A stretch of DNA of 10,544 nucleotides from positions 1 to 10,544 of the forward strand of contig JAHFNM010000026.1 in the NCBI GenBank assembly GCA_023267415.1, in the 5' to 3' direction. Source of the stretch: Candidatus Nomurabacteria bacterium. GTDB lineage: Bacteria; Patescibacteriota; Minisyncoccia; Phycocordibacterales; UBA9973. Shown piece by piece: positions 1-5,423 of the stretch (position 1 is the stretch's first letter; each line of letters begins with the position of its first letter). Made by a program: the position numbers and the translations under genes. The notes beneath the pieces were generated by a model. The model saw only the letters and a list, made by a program, of their open reading frames with translations, did not search any database and was not told where the DNA came from.

Positions 1-2
1 AG

Positions 3-29
3 GCAGAAAAAGAGTTAAAAAAGGCATAA
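3..29 (+). CDS. possible C-terminal tail of an upstream gene (partial)
   Basis: Reading from position 3, the frame gives AEKELKKA followed by a TAA stop at 27-29. A charged Lys/Glu-rich tail is common at protein ends, but nine codons cannot identify a gene. The stop lies inside the left arm of the long inverted repeat at 17-43, so if that repeat is an independent RNA the two would overlap. The call is weak and could be chance. Confidence 0.2.
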   Translation, partial: AEKELKKA

Positions 30-186
30 ATCTCTAAGTGATCAGGTTCTCGAACCGTATAGGATCTCGTAAAGGACGTTTTGGCTCCCGGGCTCGTTTC
101 CGGAAGTGCTGCAGCTATCCTCCGCGGTCTCCTTACTTTTAACGCCCAGTCGTTTGAAGGATTATTTAGAGATTTATGCTTTTTTT
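17..186. ncRNA. candidate structured RNA, 6S-like architecture
   Basis: Bases 17-43 pair with 160-186 in an almost continuous helix. It contains a perfect 14-bp core (24-37 with 166-179), an A/T run pairing at the outer end and several G-T wobbles at the inner end. Inside are a small hairpin on the 5' side (GGTTC/GAACC, 46-57), one on the 3' side (AACG/CGTT, 141-154) and an inner stem (GTAAAGGA 69-76 with TCCTTAC 130-136) leading to a GC-rich terminal part. A long closing stem, a large central bubble and an inner stem-loop in about 170 nt is the layout of 6S RNA, the regulator that binds RNA polymerase. No primary-sequence signature proves this. Both strands have a T-run after the outer stem, so the direction is unclear. 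It could instead be a long-range hairpin of unknown role. Confidence 0.35.
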
Positions 187-250
187 CTTGCCCGGTAGTA
201 GAACTTGCCTGGCTGAAACTATTCAAAGACAAAACTCACTGAGGTTGTGG

Positions 251-288
251 AAAAATAAAAGCGACGATCACCTAGGTGATCGTCGCTT
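251..288 (-). terminator. intrinsic terminator of the 306-830 gene
   Basis: Bases 259-288 form a perfect 30-nt palindrome (arm AAGCGACGATCACC). Read on the minus strand it is followed by TTTTATTTTT (260-251). There is no T-tract on the plus side. It sits just downstream of the stop codon at 306, as expected for the minus-strand gene. Confidence 0.85.
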
Positions 289-305
289 GATTGACGTTGC
301 TGTTT

Positions 306-830
306 TTAGATAGAAACCATATCAGGCCAGAGTCTGTTTTTGTACTGGTCGTAAAAATTCTTCAGAGTCACAACAGAATCCGAGAGTTTTTTCTCCAACA
401 GTTCCGGTGCGATCGTAAGGAATAATTCCTCTCCGTGCTTCTCAAGAACAGAGTTCATCCTTTTGAATTTTGGGTGCGGGCGCCAGCTCTTGATGATTTG
501 TTCTGTAGGGCCGATAGAATGAATAAACCGCTTTGTCTCTTCATATCTCACCCAATCACTCAGAACACCAATTACCGCAATAATCTCTGCCTCGAAATAA
601 ATACCAAGTTCGCCGGTTGTGATGAAGCTCACTTTGACGATAGTTCTTTCGCCTCGGGGAAGTTCGAGCGACGAATCGTCCAGCAAAAGGATACTTCCTT
701 CTGTGATCTGGCCGTTGCTTTTTTTGACCGTGCACTCGCTGAGTCTCGGGCGTGTGTCTTCGAAAATAATCCCAATAACCGGGTTAGGCGGATTAAAGAA
801 ATTGACGATACTTTTAAGGAGCTGTTTCAT
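306..830 (-). CDS. hypothetical protein, 174 aa, soluble
   Basis: I do not recognise this family. The protein begins MKQLLKSIVNFFNPPNP. It has a beta-rich N-terminal half (VIGIIFEDTRPRL, then GSILLLDDSSLELP and TIVKVSFITTGELGIYFEAEI) and a helical, charged C-terminal half (ETKRFIHSIG, NSVLEKHGEELF, LLEKKLSDSVVTLKNF). There is no signal peptide or clear membrane span. The frame stays open upstream to a TTG at 881, but I start at the ATG at 830. The upstream codons contain a near-consensus promoter (TTGACC-17-TATAAA), and the TTG is its -35 box. The expected transcript then starts around 846, leaving a leader of about 16 nt without a Shine-Dalgarno sequence. A strong terminator follows, so this is a single-gene unit, divergent from the CYTH-like gene. 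Confidence 0.75.
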   Translation of the reverse strand: MKQLLKSIVNFFNPPNPVIGIIFEDTRPRLSECTVKKSNGQITEGSILLLDDSSLELPRGERTIVKVSFITTGELGIYFEAEIIAVIGVLSDWVRYEETKRFIHSIGPTEQIIKSWRPHPKFKRMNSVLEKHGEELFLTIAPELLEKKLSDSVVTLKNFYDQYKNRLWPDMVSI

Positions 831-852
831 AGATGCAATTGTTGTTTGACCC

Positions 853-881
853 TTTATACCTTGTAATACACGGCGGGTCAA
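853..881 (-). promoter_or_regulatory. sigma-70-type promoter for the 306-830 gene
   Basis: On the minus strand a TTGACC -35 box (881-876) and a TATAAA -10 box (858-853) are separated by exactly 17 bases. Transcription should start near 846, 16 bases before the ATG at 830. Confidence 0.7.
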
Positions 882-917
882 TGATCTGCGTTTCTCTCGG
901 TGGATTCTTTTGAGCGT

Positions 918-946
918 TTGCTTAAAATTGGCAACAGGTGTTTAAT
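918..946 (+). promoter_or_regulatory. possible promoter for the CYTH-like gene
   Basis: TTGCTT (918-923) and TTTAAT (941-946) are 17 bases apart, and transcription would start about 8 bases before the ATG at 961. The -35 match is weak, so this is a suggestion supported mainly by its position. Confidence 0.35.
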
Positions 947-960
947 GAAAGAAAAAACCT

Positions 961-1437
961 ATGAAGACAAACGATAATGCCAAAAAATTCGTGCTCGCAT
1001 CGCTTCCTGGTGCCGAATACCTTTCTTCTGCAGTCATCAGAGTCGTTCGCGTCGGCTACCTGCAGACAACCCCGGAAAGCGAAGTGAAGATTCTGGGATA
1101 CGACGAGCTCAATGAATATTTTTTGACCCAAAAGAAAAAAGGATTGTCTTCTGGTCGAGAAAAGAGCCGCGAGCCTATCTCAAAGGAAGTATTTGAAATG
1201 CTGTACCCGCTCACTGAAGGAAAACGGGTGCATAAGAAATGCTACATTTTCGACCAAGAGAAGTTCAAGCTTCGCTTTGACGATTTTCTTGATCAGACAA
1301 CGCTCGGCAAGATACAAATGCTTGAGGTCGAAGGTCTGGAAGGGGAGGAATACGCATTCCCTAAAGAAACATGGACCGAAGGCATCATTGATGTGACTGA
1401 CGATCCGAAATATTTAAATCAAAATCTTGCAAAATAG
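961..1437 (+). CDS. CYTH-domain-like protein (triphosphate tunnel fold), probably degenerate
   Basis: The 158-residue length and the order of motifs fit a single CYTH domain, the triphosphate tunnel metalloenzyme fold (class IV adenylate cyclases, thiamine and tripolyphosphatases). In order I see KKF at 8-10, VGYL at 31-34, a lysine strand FLTQKKK at 54-60, SREPISKEVFEML at 69-81, a KKCY at 92-95, LEVEGLEG at 121-128, and the family's usual ending W138 followed by DVTDDPKYLNQNLAK. The hallmark N-terminal ExExK is reduced to DNAKK (5-9), and the usual Arg of the K-x-R-Y strand is Cys94, so tunnel ligands are missing. Family placement rests on my reading of the pattern, strongest at the C-terminal end. 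It may have lost catalysis or may bind another phosphate ligand. It is a single-gene unit with its own terminator. Confidence 0.65.
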   Translation: MKTNDNAKKFVLASLPGAEYLSSAVIRVVRVGYLQTTPESEVKILGYDELNEYFLTQKKKGLSSGREKSREPISKEVFEMLYPLTEGKRVHKKCYIFDQEKFKLRFDDFLDQTTLGKIQMLEVEGLEGEEYAFPKETWTEGIIDVTDDPKYLNQNLAK

Positions 1438-1459
1438 ACTCCCTTTTAGGGAGTTTTTT
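1438..1459 (+). terminator. intrinsic terminator of the CYTH-like gene
   Basis: ACTCCC (1438-1443) pairs with GGGAGT (1449-1454) across a 5-base loop and is followed by TTTTTTC and more Ts. It begins one base after the TAG stop. Confidence 0.88.
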
Positions 1460-1471
1460 CTTTTTCAGGCA

Positions 1472-1499
1472 AATAAAAAAGCCGGGACATGTGTCCCGG
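1472..1499 (-). terminator. intrinsic terminator for minus-strand transcripts from the pilB side
   Basis: CCGGGACA (1482-1489) pairs with TGTCCCGG (1492-1499). Read on the minus strand the hairpin is followed by TTTTTTATTT (1480-1471). It converges with the plus-strand terminator at 1438-1459 and ends either the pilB message or a separate RNA from 1500-1740. Confidence 0.8.
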
Positions 1500-1745
1500 T
1501 CTCGAGCGTCTTTCCTTAAAACCACACAATGAAGATGATCAATCCTCTTGCTTCTTACCGACAATGTCAGACCTAACGTCTAAAAGCGACCATTGGCACG
1601 TTACGTTTTCCCCCAACACTAGGTTGCAGGCTAGCCTCACCAAGCTACTTATCGACTGACAGCACCTTAAACACGGAGGTGGTCGGATATGATCGAAAGA
1701 AATCAGTTCGATGAGTAAATTACCCGCATTTGCAGGGTAAGTCAA
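1500..1745 (-). ncRNA. non-coding stretch, possible minus-strand structured RNA
   Basis: No convincing protein is encoded in the gap between the CYTH-like gene and pilB. It contains several small hairpins: TTACCC/GGGTAA (1720-1740), ATCGAA/TTCGAT (1692-1712), CACCT/AGGTG (1663-1681) and AGAC/GTCT (1569-1581). It ends at the minus-strand terminator. A TTGACT (1745-1740) just after the pilB stop could be a -35 box, but the matching -10 (TAATTT, 17 bases on) is poor. It may be an independent small RNA or simply a long pilB 3' untranslated region. A 68-codon frame (1539-1745, TTG start) is Cys- and Leu-rich without a family look, and I do not call it a gene. Confidence 0.3.
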
Positions 1746-1754
1746 GAATGCGTG

Positions 1755-3449
1755 CTACTCCTCGGTGAGGTCCACAACGCTCTGCACTTCTTCGATGCTT
1801 GTAATTCCAGAGAGAATTTTGACCACGCCGTCTTCTTGCATATTGAAGATGCCTTGCGTGTTGGCGACGCGCTTGATCTCGCGTTCGGAAGGGTTGGACG
1901 GAATGATCTTTTCGATTGCTTCATCGGTCTTGATCGCTTCGAAGAGCCCCATACGTCCCTTGAATCCGGTGTTGTTACATTCGACGCAACCAGGTGCGCT
2001 CCAGAGCTTGATCGGCATGTCGGGCGTGAGATTGTAGGCTTCAAGATTTTTCTTGTTGTCCGCAGCCTGCTTCAAGAGCTTGCGGAGCAATGTTTCTTCT
2101 TCGGGCAATACAGCACGTTCAATTTTGCATTTGAGGCAGAGTTTGCGCACGAGACGCTGTGCGATGGAAAGCGAGAGTGCCGAGACCATGATCTTCGGAT
2201 TTACATCCAGGTCGATGAGGCGGGGGATGACGCCGGCGGCATTGTTGGTGTGGAGCGTTGAGAAGACGATATGTCCGGTGAGCGCAGACTCGACAGCGAT
2301 CTTGGCTGTCTCGGAATCGCGGATTTCTCCCACCATGATCACATCCGGATCTTGGCGAAGTGCGGCGCGCAGTCCTTCGAGGAAGGAGTACCCTGGTTCA
2401 ACCTGGGTTTGAGTGATGCCGTTCAAATGGTATTCCACCGGATCTTCGATGGTGATCATCTTGATCTCAGGCGAATAGATCTTGCGCAGGAATGCGTAGA
2501 GCGTGGTCGTCTTTCCGGAACCGGTCGGACCGGTGATGAGAATAAGGCCGTTCGGCTTTTTGATCTCCGCATCGATGACGGTAAAGAGGCGCGGTTCGAT
2601 ACCCATGTTGGCGAGATCTACCTGGATGGATTTTGGATCGAGGATACGCATGACGATGCTCTCGCCGTATTCGCCAGGCACGGTTGATGTACGCATAGAG
2701 ATCTCTTCTTCATTGAGGAAGATACTAAAGCGTCCGTCTTGAGCTTTGGTGACGATGGTGAGCTTGAGTCCCGCGATGAGTTTGATGCGGGAATTGAGCA
2801 GGTGATAGAACTTGGGATCGAGAAAGAGAATGTCCTGGAGCACGCCATCGAGGCGGTAGCGCACGCGCATGCGTTTTTCTTCCGGTTCGATGTGCACATC
2901 GGAACACTGGAGCGAGATCGCGCCGGCAAGAATAACTTCGAGCAGGTGCGATGTCGTATGTGTCTCGTGGCTCTCCGTGATCTGGTCGACAAGTGTCTTC
3001 ACATCGCCCATGGTCTTGATCTGTTTCTGCAATTCCAAAAGCGTGTCGCTCGACACGTCGAGTCCGCCGCGGCGAGATTCCTCGGCAAAAGAAATTTCTT
3101 TATAGCGAGCCCACGCGCGCTCGAGCGATGCATGACTGGCCATGTATGGGATGACTTTGTATCCTTTGCGCGCGAGATCGTCGAGATAGAGCTTGGTATT
3201 GTCATCTTCAGGGGAGAGGACAGCAACATGAGCCTCTTTGCCGAAGATTTTGAACGGCGCGACGCTAATGCGACGCGCTTCTTCCTCCGTAATGAGCCGG
3301 AGTGCCTCGTTCTGCACCGCTGTGGCAGAGAGGTCTACATAGGGAATGTTGTAGCGCGCGTTTGCGAGCACGGAGGCAAGCGCCTCTTCCTCTTGTTCGC
3401 GATATTCTTCGACTTTTTTGTCGATTTTGTCGTCATAATCTTGGGGCAT
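1755..3449 (-). CDS. pilB: PilB/GspE-type type IV pilus extension ATPase
   Basis: This is a complete 564-residue secretion/pilus motor ATPase. It would hydrolyse ATP at the cytoplasmic base of a type IV pilus to drive pilin assembly. An N-terminal MshEN-like region (about 25-125) precedes the N2 domain (SDVHIEPEEKRMRVRYRLDG, 183-202). The ATPase core follows: Walker A GPTGSGKTT (307-315), Asp box ITIEDPVE (332-339), Walker B RQDPDVIMVGEIRD (365-378) with the catalytic Glu375, and His box TGHIVFSTLHTNN (391-403). A four-Cys zinc site (C438/C441, C488/C491) identifies PilB/GspE rather than the retraction motor PilT. All key residues are present. No pilC, pilM-O or pilin gene is adjacent. The ATG at 3449 has no Shine-Dalgarno sequence and sits very close to a TATA-like -10, so the message may be nearly leaderless. 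GspE of type II secretion is the alternative name. Confidence 0.95.
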   Translation of the reverse strand: MPQDYDDKIDKKVEEYREQEEEALASVLANARYNIPYVDLSATAVQNEALRLITEEEARRISVAPFKIFGKEAHVAVLSPEDDNTKLYLDDLARKGYKVIPYMASHASLERAWARYKEISFAEESRRGGLDVSSDTLLELQKQIKTMGDVKTLVDQITESHETHTTSHLLEVILAGAISLQCSDVHIEPEEKRMRVRYRLDGVLQDILFLDPKFYHLLNSRIKLIAGLKLTIVTKAQDGRFSIFLNEEEISMRTSTVPGEYGESIVMRILDPKSIQVDLANMGIEPRLFTVIDAEIKKPNGLILITGPTGSGKTTTLYAFLRKIYSPEIKMITIEDPVEYHLNGITQTQVEPGYSFLEGLRAALRQDPDVIMVGEIRDSETAKIAVESALTGHIVFSTLHTNNAAGVIPRLIDLDVNPKIMVSALSLSIAQRLVRKLCLKCKIERAVLPEEETLLRKLLKQAADNKKNLEAYNLTPDMPIKLWSAPGCVECNNTGFKGRMGLFEAIKTDEAIEKIIPSNPSEREIKRVANTQGIFNMQEDGVVKILSGITSIEEVQSVVDLTEE

Positions 3450-3455
3450 GGTGCG

Positions 3456-3465
3456 TTTATATATA
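3456..3465 (-). promoter_or_regulatory. possible -10 element of pilB
   Basis: The minus-strand sequence TATATATAAA lies 7-16 bases before the pilB ATG. A -10 here puts the transcription start within a few bases of the start codon. No good -35 box is visible at the right distance. Confidence 0.35.
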
Positions 3466-3566
3466 TGAATTCAGGTAGTGCTTTTTTACCTTTACAAATA
3501 AAGCTAAAAATGGAGCATTGACTCTAATAACTATAGCACACAGGCCCTAAGGGAGATATAGAATAA

Positions 3567-3599
3567 GGCCTTGACTTTTAAGGCCAAATGATATATAAT
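3567..3599 (+). promoter_or_regulatory. consensus sigma-70 promoter with overlapping palindrome
   Basis: TTGACT (3571-3576) and a perfect TATAAT (3594-3599) are separated by 17 bases. An inverted repeat GGCCTT (3567-3572)/AAGGCC (3580-3585) overlaps the -35 box and looks like an operator for a dimeric repressor. The predicted start is near 3606, giving an 80-nt leader to the ATG at 3686. Confidence 0.85.
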
Positions 3600-3626
3600 A
3601 CTGGCAAATTTCAGAAACCAAATTTT

Positions 3627-3655
3627 CAACAATATTGAAACAATATCAACAATAT
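3627..3655 (+). repeat. CAACAATAT direct repeats in the mRNA leader
   Basis: CAACAATAT occurs at 3627-3635 and 3647-3655, with a shortened copy AACAATAT at 3639-3646. The repeats lie in the untranslated leader of the secreted protein, downstream of the promoter. They may be a regulator-binding site or an unstructured ribosome-loading region. The A/T richness makes chance possible. Confidence 0.55.
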
Positions 3656-3685
3656 CTTTGAAACATCTTTAAAAAACCACGTGCT

Positions 3686-5263
3686 ATGAAGAAAAAAACA
3701 ATGTTAATGACGATCGTCTGCGTGATGATCGGCTTCTCATCTTTCGCGATGTCGGAAGATGAAGGAAACAACCACCGGTACTACGGTCATTTGTACGACC
3801 ACAAGACAATGTTCTCTGACATCCGAACAGGAATGACAGAATCGCGAATGCGCATGGACATTACTCGTGGCTGGAACGAAGGTCTTGTCCGCCTCAGTCA
3901 GGCGACTGGAGGAAAAAGAATCCCCGGTGGTGTAACCGTTATTGTAAACGGAGAAACCATTGCTTTGGGTTTTGTGTCTGTTGGAAAGATGGACACAATT
4001 ATCGCAACTTCATATGTTGTGGAACACAATGGGAAGGTCAGTACGTGTGCTTGGGGCAATGTTGATCCTGGTTTTCGCTGGCTCGAAAGAGACCAGCTGA
4101 CAAATCCTGATGGTACGAAAGAAAAATTCAATGCAAAAAATCTTGGGGAGGCATACAACGAACCAAGACTTGCTTTGATAATCATGAAGTACCATTCTCG
4201 TACCTGCGGTAACGCTTGCCCAATGTTCCAATTTTTGGAAGAAGAGCAAGATCAACCAAGAGTGCCGCCTGCCGTAAGCAGGATTCCAAATCCCGATGAG
4301 GCAACCAATCCTCAGCCCGGTCCACAGTCTCCAGGGACGAATATTGTAAATAGTTACAATACAAACAACTATTACAATACTATTCCGACTCCAGAAGGGG
4401 GTCAGATGTACATGCAAGGAGGATATCCAGCTGGATGCGGTCCCAATCAAGGCAATAACCTTGGAATTGGAGGACAGCTTCTTATGGCCGGTGTCGGACT
4501 CGCAGTGTATTACCTTGAAGGAGGTACTGGCGGATTTGCAGGCAATGGAGCGTATTCATACGGGGAAAATTATTATCCGCATGAATGTGGTCATCGTGAC
4601 CAACGTGGAAAGTGGTGCCAAACGAAAGTTAAGCACTACGAGCATCAAAATCACGAGCAGCACCAGCAACAGCATCAGGAGTATCACCCTCCACGCGATC
4701 ACGATCCCCACCAAAACAATATCGGTCACGATGTTGGCAATGTCACTCCCCATACTTTGAATCAGGGGAATGACAAAAACACGGGAAGAGTGACTCCGCA
4801 CAACTTCAACAATGGAGATGGGACTACCACCACTACTACCAATACTGGTAAAGTGACTGGCCATTTCAATAATGGAGACGGAGGAGCTACAACAGGCGGT
4901 GCACAAGCACAGGGAAGCCAAAACCCTGCTGCGCAAAAAGGACGTACATACCGGAGTTTGTCGCCCAACCGACAAACTCAAGGCAATGCGACGAACTCCT
5001 ACACGGGAGGGCAGTCACAAGGCAATCAGCAAGGGTATGCCTCTAATGGAAGCGGACGTCGCAGTGGAGGTGGAGCAAACTTCTTCGGCGGGGGACGCAA
5101 CTCAGGAAGCAGGTCAGGCAACTACAATGGTGGCGGATCTCGCAGTTCAGGAGGAATCTTTGGAGCAGGAGGCAATCGCATTTTCTCAGGCGGTGGACGC
5201 AACTCAGGAAGAAGTTCCGGAGGAGGTGGACGCAGTTCAGGAGGAAGAGGCGGTCGTCGCTAA
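3686..5263 (+). CDS. secreted low-complexity protein, His/Gln-rich centre and Gly/Ser/Arg-rich tail
   Basis: I do not recognise a named family. The 525-residue protein starts with a signal peptide (MKKK, hydrophobic 5-20, likely cut after A21 in SSFA/M), so it is exported. Residues 25-185 look like a folded domain (IRTGMTESRMRMDITRGWNEG; GGVTVIVNGETIALGFVSVG) with Cys121, Cys174 and Cys178. A Pro/Asn linker follows (190-240), then a hydrophobic Gly-rich segment (257-280) and HECGHRDQRGKWC (299-311). Next comes a His/Gln-rich stretch (317-347) that could bind metal. Three degenerate repeats start at 352, 368 and 389 (pattern VTPHxFNNGDG), and a Gly/Ser/Arg-rich tail with RSGGG units runs from 455 to the end. 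There is no sortase motif. It has its own strong promoter and no Shine-Dalgarno sequence. A cell-surface or matrix role is an inference. Confidence 0.85.
   Translation: MKKKTMLMTIVCVMIGFSSFAMSEDEGNNHRYYGHLYDHKTMFSDIRTGMTESRMRMDITRGWNEGLVRLSQATGGKRIPGGVTVIVNGETIALGFVSVGKMDTIIATSYVVEHNGKVSTCAWGNVDPGFRWLERDQLTNPDGTKEKFNAKNLGEAYNEPRLALIIMKYHSRTCGNACPMFQFLEEEQDQPRVPPAVSRIPNPDEATNPQPGPQSPGTNIVNSYNTNNYYNTIPTPEGGQMYMQGGYPAGCGPNQGNNLGIGGQLLMAGVGLAVYYLEGGTGGFAGNGAYSYGENYYPHECGHRDQRGKWCQTKVKHYEHQNHEQHQQQHQEYHPPRDHDPHQNNIGHDVGNVTPHTLNQGNDKNTGRVTPHNFNNGDGTTTTTTNTGKVTGHFNNGDGGATTGGAQAQGSQNPAAQKGRTYRSLSPNRQTQGNATNSYTGGQSQGNQQGYASNGSGRRSGGGANFFGGGRNSGSRSGNYNGGGSRSSGGIFGAGGNRIFSGGGRNSGRSSGGGGRSSGGRGGRR
5093..5244 (+). 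repeat. 17-base repeats encoding the Gly/Ser/Arg tail
   Basis: GGACGCAACTCAGGAAG occurs identically at 5093-5109 and 5195-5211. A close variant, GGACGCAGTTCAGGAGG, lies at 5228-5244. These encode the RNSGS/RNSGR/RSSGG units of the secreted protein and could support slippage or recombination that changes tail length. Confidence 0.75.
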
Positions 5264-5295
5264 AAACAATGAGTTATTTGCAGAAAAAACAAAAA

Positions 5296-5329
5296 CCTGG
5301 AATTTTTATCTTTAGATAAAAATTCCAGG
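5296..5329. terminator. 15-bp perfect hairpin between the two surface genes
   Basis: CCTGGAATTTTTATC (5296-5310) pairs perfectly with 5315-5329 around a TTTA loop, 33 bases after the stop of the secreted protein. On the plus strand only CATTATTT follows. On the minus strand the stem is followed by TTTTTGTTTTTT. It probably ends the plus-strand message, but by its U-tract it is a better terminator for the minus strand, where no gene lies. Confidence 0.7.
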
Positions 5330-5423
5330 CATTATTTAAGTCTTGAATATTTGAGAGTATTGAAGATTTAACCGGTGCGTTCGAAACTCACCTGCAGTAT
5401 TATTAGTCGCTATTATCATCAGT

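Noticed and set aside
85..127. Signal-recognition-particle RNA look-alike (CCGGAAG followed by GCAGC)
   Set aside because: The spacing is wrong and the partner strand (GGTCAGG) of the SRP core is missing; the long closing stem fits a 6S-like layout better.
1539..1745. Minus-strand 68-codon frame with a TTG start between the CYTH-like gene and pilB
   Set aside because: It has a biased Cys/Leu/Ser composition, no family resemblance and no ribosome site, and its TTG coincides with a possible -35 box. The sequence is better explained as non-coding.
2739..3521. Long plus-strand frame antisense to pilB (260 codons)
   Set aside because: It mirrors the strongly conserved pilB frame and has no motif of its own; long antisense frames are common opposite well-used coding sequence.
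5374..5391. tRNA T-arm look-alike (GGTGCGTTCGAAACTCACC)
   Set aside because: No acceptor stem, anticodon arm or CCA end surrounds it; it is at most a small hairpin upstream of the surface-protein gene.
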